A stretch of 64,000 nucleotides of DNA from Candidatus Fimadaptatus faecigallinarum (lineage in GTDB: Bacteria; Bacillota; Clostridia; Christensenellales; Aristaeellaceae), in contig DVNK01000038.1 of NCBI GenBank assembly GCA_018714445.1, positions 1 to 64,000 of the forward strand, written 5' to 3'. The position numbers were made by a program, and so were the translations under genes. Shown here piece after piece: positions 25,988 to 35,603 of this stretch. The stretch's first letter is position 1, and every line of letters starts with the position of its first letter. A model generated the notes under the pieces. The model saw nothing but the letters and a program-made list of their open reading frames with translations, was not told the DNA's origin and searched no databases.

Positions 25988-27661
25988 TCACTTGACCGCG
26001 AACGCCGACGCGTCGTAGGTGTTCTGGATTATCTCCAGGTAGCGCGCAACGTTCATATTGTTGAGCTCGTTTATGTAGTTCTCCCAGTCGGTGTCGACAT
26101 TGAGCTGGCCGACTATGAACTTGGCTATGCTCTCCTCGACGTAGGTGTTGACGTTGTTCTGGAGCATGGCTATCTCAGAGGCGTCCTCCTCGCTGTAATA
26201 CAGCGGCGGCACGACGTTTTCCTGCGGTATGCCATAGGGCTCGTAGTTCTCATGGGACATGTAGTACAAAAACGCCTCGACGCCGGAGCCGTCCGGAGCC
26301 ATCATGCCGCCGGTCTGCTGGTAGCCCAGCCGCCACTCGGCAGTTATGAACTCGGGGAACACCTGGCCCCAGGAGAAGTTGTTGTAGTACGGATCGTCGG
26401 GTTCAAGGGTTATCTTCTTGTACACGGCCTGCGAGCCGTCCACGCCCAGCGCGCCTTCATCGGCGTCGTCCCAGGTGTAGCCCTTCTCGCCCAGGTCCTG
26501 CATCGTTATGCCCTCGTCGGTGAACAGCAGGTCGAGCCACTGCATGACCAGCGCCGGATCCTGGCAGGTCGCCGGTATCAGGCCCGCGGCCGCGTTGACG
26601 CCGAAGCTGTCGTAGTAGTTGACGCGGGTCACCTGCAGGCCGTCATCGCCGACCAGCGGCGGTATCGCGACGTACTCAAGGAAGCGCGCGTTGGTCTTTT
26701 CGTCATCGCCGCGGCTGCCTATGCCATGGTGTATGTTGGGCATCGCGCCGCATACCGACTCATAGGTGCGGGAGTTGATCTCGTTGCGCTGGGTGCGGTT
26801 CTGAGCGAACGAGTCGGGATAGATCAGGTTCTCGGAATACAGGTCGGCCAGATAGCGCAGGCCTTCCTGGAACTCGGGCTGCATGAACACCGCCATGACC
26901 TTGCCGTCATCGTCTATCATCAGGCGGTTTTCGCCGTCGTCATAGATGAACGCGCACATCAGGAAGGTGTCTATCTTGGCGCCGTAGCTGTCGGTCGCGC
27001 CTATCATCGGTATCTCGTCGCTGGGGTCGCCGTTGCCGTTGGCGTCCTGATCGCGGAACGCTATCAGCATGTCCTTGAACTCCTGAGTGGTCGTGGGGAT
27101 CTCAAGGCCGCAGTTCTCAAGGAACAGCGAGTTGACCCACATCTTGCCGTAGTACATGCAGTGATAGCACTGGTTGTACCAGGGCAGCGAGTAGATGTGA
27201 CCGTCGGGCGTGGTTATCGCTTCGCGCCAGCCCTCTATGCTGTCGACGCGCTGCTTCATGTACACGGTGTTGTTGTCCATGTACTCCTCTATCGGCAGTA
27301 TCAACTCCTGGTCGGCGTACTTGACCTGCATGGTGGGGGATATGGCCGTCGAGCCGTTGCCGCCGGCGACTACCAGGTCCAACGCCTCGCCGCTGGACAG
27401 CGCCAGGTTCAGCTTTTCAATGAACACGTCCTGAGCGTTAACCAGCCAGTTGACCTTTACGCCGGTCTTATCCTGATACCACTGCGTCATGTAGCAGGTC
27501 TCCCAGTCGAACTCGCTGCCGCTGGTCACCGGAGCGAACACGTTGATCGTGACGTCCTCCTGCGTTACCGGGAACGTGCCAGGAGCCGCCAGCTCGACCG
27601 CAAACGCGCTCGAGGACAGCGCCAGCATCAGGCACAGCGCCAGGCATACCAGTTTCTTCAT
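25988..27661 (-). CDS. LplA-type extracellular sugar-binding protein
   Basis: The substrate-binding component of a CUT1-type ABC importer. The 557-residue product has a signal peptide ending in SSAFA near residue 21 and, unusually for a Gram-positive binding protein, no lipobox cysteine after it, so anchoring is unclear. The mature part resembles large LplA-family binding proteins of about 500-560 residues used for oligosaccharides. The start has AGGAGG. It is third in the operon after both permeases, and no ATPase gene is present; LplABC systems often share an MsmK-type ATPase encoded elsewhere. With the fucosidase next, fucosylated oligosaccharide is a reasonable guess for the ligand. Confidence 0.9.
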   Translation of the reverse strand: MKKLVCLALCLMLALSSSAFAVELAAPGTFPVTQEDVTINVFAPVTSGSEFDWETCYMTQWYQDKTGVKVNWLVNAQDVFIEKLNLALSSGEALDLVVAGGNGSTAISPTMQVKYADQELILPIEEYMDNNTVYMKQRVDSIEGWREAITTPDGHIYSLPWYNQCYHCMYYGKMWVNSLFLENCGLEIPTTTQEFKDMLIAFRDQDANGNGDPSDEIPMIGATDSYGAKIDTFLMCAFIYDDGENRLMIDDDGKVMAVFMQPEFQEGLRYLADLYSENLIYPDSFAQNRTQRNEINSRTYESVCGAMPNIHHGIGSRGDDEKTNARFLEYVAIPPLVGDDGLQVTRVNYYDSFGVNAAAGLIPATCQDPALVMQWLDLLFTDEGITMQDLGEKGYTWDDADEGALGVDGSQAVYKKITLEPDDPYYNNFSWGQVFPEFITAEWRLGYQQTGGMMAPDGSGVEAFLYYMSHENYEPYGIPQENVVPPLYYSEEDASEIAMLQNNVNTYVEESIAKFIVGQLNVDTDWENYINELNNMNVARYLEIIQNTYDASAFAVK

Positions 27662-27706
27662 ATTTCGTACCTCCTAAACTATTTATCGCAAGGGGCCGCG
27701 CTCGCG

Positions 27707-28630
27707 TCAGCCCTTTATCGATCCTATCATGATGCCCTTTATGAAGTACTTCTGTACAAACGGATATATCAACATCACCGGTATCATCGTTATGACTATC
27801 AGCACGTACTTGACCGCCTCGCCGTTGGCCTCGTTTTGCACCATGTTGGTCAGGTCGTTGCTGGCGTTTTCGGTTATCGAGCGGACGTTGTTTATCGCGT
27901 TGCGCAGCACCAGCTGTATGTTGTACAGCTCGGGCGAGTTGAGGTATATCATCGCGTCGAAGTAGGCGTTCCAGTGGCCCACCGCGTAGAACAGCACCAT
28001 GACCGCCAGTATCGGCGTGGACAGCGGCAGCACCAGGCTGACCAGCATGCGCACGTCGCTCGCGCCGTCCAGCGAGGCCGACTCGTACAGTTCCTCGGGT
28101 ATGCTGTTCATGAAGTACGTGCGGCACATTATCATGTTCCAGACCGTCAGCGCGCCCGGCAGTATCATGACCGCGCGGGTGTCTATCAGTCCCAGCTGCT
28201 TTATGACCAGGTAGGTCGGTATCATGCCGCCGCCGAACATCATCGTAAACGTGAACAGGAACACCAGCCCCTTGCGGCCCCACAGGCCCTTGCGCGCCAG
28301 CGGGTACGCGCAGATCACCGTCATGAATATGTTCAGGCACGTGCCCACGCCCGCATACAGCAGCGTGTTGTAAAATCCGGTCATTATCTTGTCGGACTTG
28401 AGCACCTGCGTGTATATCTCAAGCGTGGGATCCAGCGGAATGAAACTGACGCGTCCCGACAGCACCTGCATCGGGTCGGACAGCGACTGCGCCAGCACGT
28501 GCAGCATCGGCAGCACGACGATTATTCCGCAAAACGCCAGGTATATGTCGACTATTATGTAAAACGCGCGGTCGACCGGCGCGAGCTTTATGCGCTGGCT
28601 CGCGGTGCGCGCGGATGCCTTCTGGCTCAT
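27707..28630 (-). CDS. LplC-type sugar ABC transporter permease
   Basis: The second membrane subunit of the CUT1 importer, 307 residues with six hydrophobic segments. The EAA loop that contacts the ATPase is YESASLDGASD near residue 195. ATG at 28630 follows AAGGAGG. It lies 13 bp after the LplB-type gene. The sequence ends FIKGIMIGSIKG, as is usual for the LplC group. Confidence 0.92.
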   Translation of the reverse strand: MSQKASARTASQRIKLAPVDRAFYIIVDIYLAFCGIIVVLPMLHVLAQSLSDPMQVLSGRVSFIPLDPTLEIYTQVLKSDKIMTGFYNTLLYAGVGTCLNIFMTVICAYPLARKGLWGRKGLVFLFTFTMMFGGGMIPTYLVIKQLGLIDTRAVMILPGALTVWNMIMCRTYFMNSIPEELYESASLDGASDVRMLVSLVLPLSTPILAVMVLFYAVGHWNAYFDAMIYLNSPELYNIQLVLRNAINNVRSITENASNDLTNMVQNEANGEAVKYVLIVITMIPVMLIYPFVQKYFIKGIMIGSIKG

Positions 28631-28643
28631 CGATATCCCCTCC

Positions 28644-29594
28644 TTACCACAGGCTGTAATCGGACACGCGGCGCGCTATGCCGTTGACTATCGCCATAAG
28701 CGCCAGCGATATCACCGACTGGAACATGTTGACCGCGGTCGAGAAGCTGTAATTCATGTCGACCAGACCCACGCGGTACACATACGTCGATATGACGTCC
28801 GAGGCCGACATGTTCAGCGAGTTCTGCAGCAGGTATACCTTTTCGTAGCCCACGTTGAGCACCGACGCGGTGTTCAGTATCAGCAGTATTATCGCCGTGG
28901 GCACTATGCCCGGCAGATCGACGTGCCATATGCGCTGCCAGACGTTGGCGCCGTCCACATACGCGGCCTCCTGCAGCTCCGGGTTTATGCCCGCCAGCGC
29001 CGCCAGGTACATTATCGAATTGTAGCCCTGGCTCTGCCAGATGCCCGACCACACGTATATCGACTTGAACAGCGACGGCTCGCTCAGGTAGTTGCGCGGC
29101 GTGCCGCCCACCGCCTTCACCAGCGTATTGAGCGCGCCGCCATAGCTGAGCAGCTGCGTGAGTATGCTGGTCACGACGACCGTGGACAGGAAGTGCGGCA
29201 TGTACGTCGCGGTCTGTATCGTCTTGGTGAAGTATTTGTGCTTGCACTCGTTGAGCGCCACAGCCAATATTATCGGCGGGAAAAATCCCGCCACAAGCGA
29301 ATATATGCTTATACCCAATGTGTTTGTTATGAGCCGTTTAAACGAGTAATCGGTAAAGAACTGCTCGAAGTACTTCAGGCCCACCCAGCTCGAATTCCAG
29401 AATCCTTTGCTTATCTTGAAATTTTTGAATGCGATCTGCAGGCCAAACATCGGCCAGTAGCGGAATATCAACACCCAAGCCAGCGGCAATAGCAGCAAAA
29501 GATACAACTGCCAGTGCAACCGAAACGATTTGACTGGCGCACTGGTGCTCAGTCGATTGGTGCGCGGCGCCCCCGCCGCTTTACTAAGGTTCAT
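28644..29594 (-). CDS. LplB-type sugar ABC transporter permease
   Basis: The first membrane subunit of the importer, 316 residues with six hydrophobic segments after a short basic N-terminus. Its EAA loop is QEAAYVDGANVWQR near residue 210. It is the first gene of the operon and follows a consensus promoter. GGAGGAG lies 5-6 nt before the start ATG. With its LplC partner it would form the heterodimeric channel for oligosaccharide uptake. Confidence 0.92.
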   Translation of the reverse strand: MNLSKAAGAPRTNRLSTSAPVKSFRLHWQLYLLLLLPLAWVLIFRYWPMFGLQIAFKNFKISKGFWNSSWVGLKYFEQFFTDYSFKRLITNTLGISIYSLVAGFFPPIILAVALNECKHKYFTKTIQTATYMPHFLSTVVVTSILTQLLSYGGALNTLVKAVGGTPRNYLSEPSLFKSIYVWSGIWQSQGYNSIMYLAALAGINPELQEAAYVDGANVWQRIWHVDLPGIVPTAIILLILNTASVLNVGYEKVYLLQNSLNMSASDVISTYVYRVGLVDMNYSFSTAVNMFQSVISLALMAIVNGIARRVSDYSLW

Positions 29595-29670
29595 GACACT
29601 CCTCCTCTGGTGGCATAGTTTTTTTGCGTGGTCTTAATGAGTTGTAAATAGAGCAGCGTTATGTCTAAAG

Positions 29671-29699
29671 ATTATACTAATATCAATCCGTCCTGTCAA
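29671..29699 (-). promoter_or_regulatory. consensus promoter of the sugar operon
   Basis: TTGACA (29699-29694), 17-bp spacer, TATAAT (29676-29671), on the minus strand. No regulator gene is adjacent. Confidence 0.85.
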
Positions 29700-29827
29700 T
29701 CTTTGGGTCTAATTACAGTAAATTTCAGGTAAACTTCAGCACATTTTCGATAATCGACATGCATATTAAATTCAGGTTATTAGCCTCAATATTACATAAA
29801 TAGTACTCGCACATTACGCCAAAACGC

Positions 29828-29867
29828 GTAATCCGCGTGACGTAATGCAGTGCGTCACGCGGATTAC
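29828..29867 (-). terminator. hairpin after the HAD gene
   Basis: A 15-bp perfect stem (29828-29842 with 29853-29867) and a 10-nt loop. The minus-strand tail is GCGTTTTGG. It is 33 bp past the HAD stop. Confidence 0.7.
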
Positions 29868-29900
29868 AATTAATTGGTCATTAAACTGTAAGTATACCGG

Positions 29901-30512
29901 CTATGGCCGCGCCAGGCGATACTCGCGCAGCAGCGCGTCAACGAGGTCGTACAGCCCATCGGGGTCGCTCAGCACCAGCGCGTTGAACCCGGCACGGCGG
30001 GCGGCCTCGACATTTTTGGGGTTGTCGTCTATGAACACGCACTCGGCGGGAGCGGCGGCATAGCGCTTGGCAAACGCGTCAAATATCGCAAGATCGGGCT
30101 TGGCCAGGCGCTCGGCATAGGACGCAATGCCGCCGCTGAACGCCTTGAAGTACTCAAATCCGCTTATGAACTTGAGCGCGGGCTCGTTGGTATTCGACAG
30201 GTAATAGCACTCAAAGCCCTCGCGCGTGAGGCGTTCGAGCGCGCGCACGCTGTTGGGTATGGGCTGGAGCATCTCGTCGCAGCGGGCCATGATCGCGCGT
30301 ATATCGGACTCAAGCGCGGGCGCCTGAGCGCACATGGCCTCGATCTCGGCGGCGCGGTCAAGCGTGCCGGCGTCGCAGTCCAGCCAGGGCTGGCTGTCGA
30401 AAATGGCATGTTTCAGCTCGGGGATGCGGGCCTCGTCGTAGCCCAGGCCGCGCAGATACTCCACGGGTTTAAAGTACACGGTGACATTGCCAAGGTCCAG
30501 TACTATCTTCAT
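29901..30512 (-). CDS. HAD-superfamily hydrolase (subfamily IA)
   Basis: A 203-residue phosphatase-like protein. Motif I is LDLGNVTVYF at the N-terminus, with Asn where most phosphatases have the second Asp (family DLGNV members still hydrolyse phosphates); motif II YLSNTNE near 110; motif III Lys in LAKPD near 146; motif IV FIDDNPKN near 168. It resembles YihX-type sugar phosphatases. The ATG at 30512 follows AGGAGG. It is monocistronic with a terminator. The substrate is unknown. Confidence 0.88.
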   Translation of the reverse strand: MKIVLDLGNVTVYFKPVEYLRGLGYDEARIPELKHAIFDSQPWLDCDAGTLDRAAEIEAMCAQAPALESDIRAIMARCDEMLQPIPNSVRALERLTREGFECYYLSNTNEPALKFISGFEYFKAFSGGIASYAERLAKPDLAIFDAFAKRYAAAPAECVFIDDNPKNVEAARRAGFNALVLSDPDGLYDLVDALLREYRLARP

Positions 30513-30640
30513 GCGCACCTCCTGGTGTAGCGTCATGGTTGAGCGGGCGGACATGTTACACCTCAATGATACCACCTGTCGGGGCGCATGGCAAGTGAGC
30601 ACCGGATATGTACCGCGCGGCCGCACTCACCGCGCTGCGG

Positions 30641-31136
30641 CGTGCCGATGCAAAGGTTGCATGCTGTTTAGGCAACGTGCTTCCACTAAGTATGCGCGGC
30701 GCTCAGACGGTGTGCAGCCGCAAAGTGTGCGCAGAATCCAAGCAGCGTGCCGTCACTAAGTTTGCGCGGCGCTCAGATGGCGTACCGCCGCAAAGTATAC
30801 ATGGCGCTCAAGCGGCGTACCGATGCAAAGGTTGCATGCTGTTCAGGCAGCGTACTGCCGCTAAAGTTGCGCGGCACTCGAACGGCGTACCGATGCAAGG
30901 GTTGCATGCTGTTTAGGCAACGTGCTTCCACTAAGTATGCGCGGCACTCAGACGGCGTGCAGCCGCAAAGTGTGCGCAGAACCCAAGCGGCGTGCCGTCA
31001 CTAAGTTTGCGCGGCGCTCAGACGGCGTGCAGCCGCAAAGTGTGCGCAGAATCCAAGCGCCGTGCCGCTGCTAAGTTTGCGCGGCGCCCAAAAGGCGTGC
31101 TACTGCAAAGTTTGCGCGGCACTCAGACTGCGCAGC
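30641..31136. repeat. 35-bp tandem array with a 245-bp higher-order period, about 14 units
   Basis: Units begin CGT(G/A)C and are 35 bp long. A seven-unit block starting at 30641 recurs at 30886, 245 bp later. It fills the gap between the divergent HAD and radical SAM genes and stops about 40 bp before a promoter. Confidence 0.93.
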
Positions 31137-31178
31137 CGTCAGCGCATATCACGCCCGCCGGCATGTATCCCGAGGCGC

Positions 31179-31207
31179 TTGCCCAGGCCTCAGCTATATG
31201 ATATAAT
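31179..31207 (+). promoter_or_regulatory. promoter of B12/radical SAM gene
   Basis: TTGCCC (31179-31184), 17-bp spacer, TATAAT (31202-31207). A short hairpin (ATGCCGG...CCGGAT, about 31220-31240) lies in the leader. Confidence 0.65.
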
Positions 31208-31254
31208 CCATCTCAACAGATGCCGGCGATACGCCGGATGCCGAAAGGACTTGA

Positions 31255-33288
31255 ATGCAATTGAGATGCGCATTCGTCGCAATAAACGCCCATTACGCTC
31301 ATACATCGCTCGCACTGCGCCAGCTGCGCGCGCATGCGCCCGAGTGCGCGTACTTTGAGTTTCACCTGAATCAGCCGTTCCGCACGATGGCCGATGCGCT
31401 GATAGAATACGCGCCCGCTCTGGTCGGGCTGTCGTGCTATATATGGAACGTGGACATGGCGCTCAGGCTGGCTCGGGCGCTCAAGGCCGCATTGCCGGGA
31501 GTCATCATAGCGGCGGGCGGGCCCGAGGTTGAGCGCGACGCCGCCGCCTACCTGCGCGCGCATCCCGAGCTGGACTACATATTGGAAGGTGAGGGCGAGC
31601 GCATATGGCCCGGGCTGATATCCGCGCTCAATCAATGCGGCGACGCCCGCGGCAAGCCCGGCGTATGGGCCCGCAGCACGCAATGCCCCAACTTCGGCAG
31701 CACGGCCGGCGCAGCCGCCAATTTCTGCACTGACGGCGCTGCCGCGTCCGGTGCAAACGATGCCGCACCCCGAGTTACCGTCGCTTCCCACACCGATGGC
31801 ACCGCGCACTGCGGCAATGCCGCACATCGCGCAACCGCTGCCTGTTGCAATTATGGGACAGCCACAGTAACCGACGCCTCTCACGCCGACGGCACTGCGC
31901 ACTGCGACAATGCCGCACATCGCGCAACCGCTGCCTGCCGCAACGATGATGCAGCCACAGTCACCGTCGCTTCCCACGCCGACGGCACTGCGCGCGGCGG
32001 CAATGCTGTCACATCCAACTCAAACGCGCCCGGCATAGTGCGTGGCCCGGCGCTGCCGCCGAGCGATCCCGCCGAGTGGCGCTTTCCGTATGCGCCCGGC
32101 GAGCTGCGCGCATTGCGCGACCGGCTCACGTATATTGAAACTTCACGCGGCTGTCCGTTCAGCTGCGCGTACTGCCTGTCGCGGGGCCAGGGCGTGCGCA
32201 TGCTGGACGCCGAGCGCGCCGCTCAATGGCTGATACGCATGGCCGACGAGGGCGCGCGCACCATTAAGCTGGTCGATCGCACATTCAACGCCGACGACCG
32301 CCGCGCGATACACATCTGGGACGCACTAATACAGCGCGCCACGCAATGGCCGCAACATCCGGTATTCCACTTCGAGATAACGGCGCGGCTGCTGAGCGAG
32401 GAAGCGCTAAACTGCCTTGAGAGAGCGCCCGACGGGCTGTTCCAGCTTGAGATAGGCATACAGACGACCGCACCCGAAGCCCTGCGCGCAATAGACCGCC
32501 CCGACGATTACCGCCGGATAGCATACGCGGTGCAGCGCCTGATGCGCCGGGGCAACATCCACGTGCACGCAGACCTGATAGCCGGACTGCCGGGCGAGAC
32601 GCCGCAGAGCTTGGGCCAGTCGTTCAACGACGCGTGGCGGCTGGGCGCGGACATGGTGCAGCTGGGCTTCCTAAAGCTGCTGCGGGGCAGCGAGCTGCGC
32701 GCACAGGCGGACGCGCTGGGCCTAAAGTATGATCCCGATCCGCCATACGAGATAGAATCCACGCCCACACTGCCCGCGTCCGAGCTGATATGCGCGCGCC
32801 GCATAGCGGCACTGGTCGACCAGTACCACAACTCCGGCCGCTACCGGTGCACGCTGCGGCTGCTGACCGAATCGCGCCAGCCCTGGCAGGTATTCAATAC
32901 GCTCAGGCGCTACTGGGACGCGCATGGCCTGTATTCGCATGGCCTCAGCCCGGCCGAGCGCACGGCGGCGCTATACAGGTTTGGCCTTGAGCTGGGCACG
33001 GACGCGCAGGCGCTCGGCGCATGCATCCGGCACGACTGCATCGCGCGCGGCGGGCGGCTGGAATTGCCGTCCGAACTGGCCGACGCGCTGAGCGAAGCCG
33101 ACCGCGCCATACTGCGTGAATACGTCCATCCGGTGCGCGGCCAGTGGATAGAGCATTATCCCGTGGACATAGCTGCATACGCGCGCGGCGGCGACATGCG
33201 CCCGGGTGAATGCGCGATACTCTACGATCCGGCGCGTGAGATGTGGTTTGCGCTGGACGAGCATGGCCCGGCTTCCCGGACGACTTGA
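31255..33288 (+). CDS. B12-binding radical SAM protein (DUF4080 type) with in-frame repeats
   Basis: A 677-residue protein of unknown reaction. Residues 1-120 form a cobalamin-binding-like domain. The radical SAM core has CPFSCAYC with Cys300, Cys304 and Cys307, then IEIGIQTT-like and ADLIAGLPGET segments; the C-terminal DUF4080 region follows. Between the domains (about 125-285) is an insertion rich in Ala, Thr, His and Asn with a 31-residue repeat (ASHADGTAHC...NAAHRATAAC), not expected in the family and raising the length by about 100 residues. The start ATG at 31255 follows GAAAGGA. The family is common in anaerobes and unassigned. Confidence 0.88.
   Translation: MQLRCAFVAINAHYAHTSLALRQLRAHAPECAYFEFHLNQPFRTMADALIEYAPALVGLSCYIWNVDMALRLARALKAALPGVIIAAGGPEVERDAAAYLRAHPELDYILEGEGERIWPGLISALNQCGDARGKPGVWARSTQCPNFGSTAGAAANFCTDGAAASGANDAAPRVTVASHTDGTAHCGNAAHRATAACCNYGTATVTDASHADGTAHCDNAAHRATAACRNDDAATVTVASHADGTARGGNAVTSNSNAPGIVRGPALPPSDPAEWRFPYAPGELRALRDRLTYIETSRGCPFSCAYCLSRGQGVRMLDAERAAQWLIRMADEGARTIKLVDRTFNADDRRAIHIWDALIQRATQWPQHPVFHFEITARLLSEEALNCLERAPDGLFQLEIGIQTTAPEALRAIDRPDDYRRIAYAVQRLMRRGNIHVHADLIAGLPGETPQSLGQSFNDAWRLGADMVQLGFLKLLRGSELRAQADALGLKYDPDPPYEIESTPTLPASELICARRIAALVDQYHNSGRYRCTLRLLTESRQPWQVFNTLRRYWDAHGLYSHGLSPAERTAALYRFGLELGTDAQALGACIRHDCIARGGRLELPSELADALSEADRAILREYVHPVRGQWIEHYPVDIAAYARGGDMRPGECAILYDPAREMWFALDEHGPASRTT
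31770..32020 (+). repeat. in-frame 93-bp tandem repeat, about 2.7 units
   Basis: Units begin at 31783, 31876 and 31969, exactly 93 bp apart, inside the radical SAM gene. 93 is divisible by three, so the frame is kept. Confidence 0.92.
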
Positions 33289-33985
33289 CTTTTATGCGGG
33301 CAGGCGCGGATGAAGGCTTACGCGTTCGCATGCTATTTTAAGCCAACCCGCGGTGCGCATGGATTGCGCTTACACTTACAGGTCATAGTCCAGTGGCACG
33401 CGCGATATGGCTTCCGCGTCGGCAGGCCTGGACGCCGGCTCACGCATTACCCCACTATTATGAGCCAACCCGCGGTGCGCATGGTTTGCGCTTACAGGCC
33501 ATAGTCCAGCGGCACGGACGATATTGCTATCGCGTGGACAGGCCCGGACGTCCGTTCACGCGTTACCCCACTATTTTGAGCCAATCGGCGGTGCGCATGG
33601 TTTGCGATGTACAGTCATAGTACAGCGGCACAGACGACATGGCTTTTACGCGGACAAGCCTGGACGCCGGCTCACGCGTTACCCCACTATTATAAGCCAA
33701 CCCGCGGTGCGCATGGTTCGTGCCGGACAGTCATAACCCAGCTACGCATACGATATGACTTTCACGCGGACAGGCCTGGACGCCGGCTCACGCATTCCCC
33801 CCTACTATTTTGAGCCAACTGGCGGTGCGCATGGTTTGCGCTTACAGGCCATAGCTCGGCAACGCGTACGATATGGCTTTTACGCGGACAGGCCTGGACG
33901 CCGGCTCACGCATTCCCCCCTACTATTTTGAGCCAACCCGCGGTGCGCATGGTTCGCGCTAACGGGCCATAGTCCGGCGACGCGT
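33240..33985 (+). repeat. 116-122-bp array starting in the radical SAM gene tail, about six units
   Basis: GCCAA landmarks at 33342, 33464, 33580, 33696, 33814 and 33932. The gene end (from TGGTTTGCGCTGG through the stop to TTTTATGCGGGCAGG) aligns with unit parts TGGTTTGCGCTTACAGG and TTTTACGCGGACAGG, so the first unit includes the last about 20 codons. Confidence 0.9.
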
Positions 33986-34085
33986 ACTGCATAACTTTCG
34001 CGCGAGTAGAACATGACGCCAGCCCGCTTGCTCAACCAGCATTCGACGCCAGCCGGCAGTACACTCGAATAAGGAGGCCACGACA

Positions 34086-34883
34086 ATGGTATACCTGCGC
34101 AGCATATCGCTGAACGTGCGCGAGGGCGCATACCCGTTCAACAGCCCCGCGATAACGCGGCTGGAACGCATGGAGTTCGGCGCGGTTACGATACTGGTAG
34201 GCGAGAACGGCTCGGGCAAGTCGACCTTGCTGGAAGCGTTGGCGCGGCTGATGCGCCTGCCGGCGATAGGCGCGGCCGACGCCGGCGACGACGCCACGCT
34301 CAACGCCGTACAACCGCTCAGCGACGCCATGCGCCCAGTGTTTGCGCGGCGTCCGCGCAGCGGCATGTTCCTGCGCGCAGAGGACTTTTTCGGCTATACG
34401 CGGCGCATAAGCGCATTGCAGGCTGAGATGCGCGCCGAACTCGAACGCGTCGACTTGGAGTACGCCAATGCCAGCGCGTTCACCCGTGACCAGGCGCGCA
34501 TGGCATACGCCGGCTCGCTGTACGCGCTGAACCAGGCCCACGGAGAAGACCCCGACGCCCGGTCGCATGGCGAGAGCTTCGTACACCTGTTCAATGAGCG
34601 CGTGCATGACGGCGGACTGTACCTGCTGGACGAGCCTGAAGCGCCGCTTTCGCCACTGCGGCAATTGGCGCTGATATCGCTGATAATGAAGCGCGAACCG
34701 CGAAGTCAGTTCATAATAGCTACCCACTCGCCGATGTTGACCGCGTATCCCGGCGCGCAGATCTGGTCGTTCGACGATGCACCGGCGCGACGCGTGGACT
34801 ATGCCGAGCTGGACAGCGTGCGCCTGATACGCGACTTCCTCAATGCGCCCGAGCGGTATCTGGCCCGCCTGCGGGACGAGTAA
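34086..34883 (+). CDS. AAA/ABC-type ATPase
   Basis: A 265-residue stand-alone ATPase of the SMC/ABC-related AAA group (like COG3910). Walker A is VGENGSGKST near residue 40, Walker B LYLLDEPEAPLSP near 180, and the His switch ATHSPML near 217. Without a transmembrane partner it is unlikely to be a transporter subunit; such proteins occur in DNA repair or nuclease contexts, but no partner lies here. Start follows AAGGAGG. The downstream gap contains repeats rather than a gene. Confidence 0.85.
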   Translation: MVYLRSISLNVREGAYPFNSPAITRLERMEFGAVTILVGENGSGKSTLLEALARLMRLPAIGAADAGDDATLNAVQPLSDAMRPVFARRPRSGMFLRAEDFFGYTRRISALQAEMRAELERVDLEYANASAFTRDQARMAYAGSLYALNQAHGEDPDARSHGESFVHLFNERVHDGGLYLLDEPEAPLSPLRQLALISLIMKREPRSQFIIATHSPMLTAYPGAQIWSFDDAPARRVDYAELDSVRLIRDFLNAPERYLARLRDE

Positions 34884-35270
34884 GGCCGGCAAGCCAGCCT
34901 CGTCCGGGACGTCGTAAGCTAATATGACCCATTGCGCTGCAAGCGAACACAGCCGCCAATCAATTTTGCCTTTGATATTTCGCGATGATTGCACCCATTG
35001 CGCGCCGGGCGGCCCGTCCAACTGCCAGGTATGCCCCGTGACATTCAAAGCGTTTTCGCCCGTCTACTCATTTAGCGGCGCGCGACCCACGCAATTGCTG
35101 CGCACTATCCCGACATTTCGCGTCAATTCACCTGTTGAACGACCAGCAGCCCCGCAATTGCCGGGCACAGCATTGTCATGGCGCGATATTGAAGTTTGAG
35201 CGCTGGGCGATCCGCTCAATTGCCGGACGTTATTCCGATATCCGGCACTGACCGCCTGCGGAACGCATAA
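34884..35270 (+). other. intergenic, no gene seen
   Basis: CAATTG-containing motifs recur loosely (near 34968, 35090, 35155, 35217) without a steady period. A hairpin GCCGGCAAGCCAGCC at 34884 may end the ATPase transcript. Confidence 0.3.
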
Positions 35271-35274
35271 CTTG

Positions 35275-35515
35275 CCTGCCGCCGCATCCAACGCCGCACG
35301 CATGCCCATACGCCGCCGCATCCAACGCCGCACGCTTACCCGCCGCCGTATCCAACGCCGCACACATGCCCGCCCGCCGTCGCATCCAACGCCGCACACA
35401 TGCCCACTTGCCGCGGCATCCAGCGCCGCACGCTTACCCGTCCGCCGTCGCATCCAGCGCCGCACGCTTACCCGTCCGCCTCCGCATCCAACGCCGCACA
35501 CATGCCCCCGCCGCA
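35275..35515. repeat. 34-bp tandem array, seven units
   Basis: Unit CCGCCGCATCCAACGCCGCA plus 14 bases; one unit is 30 bp. It precedes the LysM gene by about 90 bp. Confidence 0.9.
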
Positions 35516-35603
35516 CAGCGCCCGCATAAACCCCTGCCCACGTACATAACCCGCGCTCCATGCGAATACACTGCCAATGACAAAATGATTTGGAGGCGGT
35601 TAT

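Noticed and set aside
25823-28687. Plus-strand open frame of 954 residues
   Set aside because: It runs antisense to the binding protein and permease genes, which have clear homology and ribosome sites. It is a product of high GC and codon bias.
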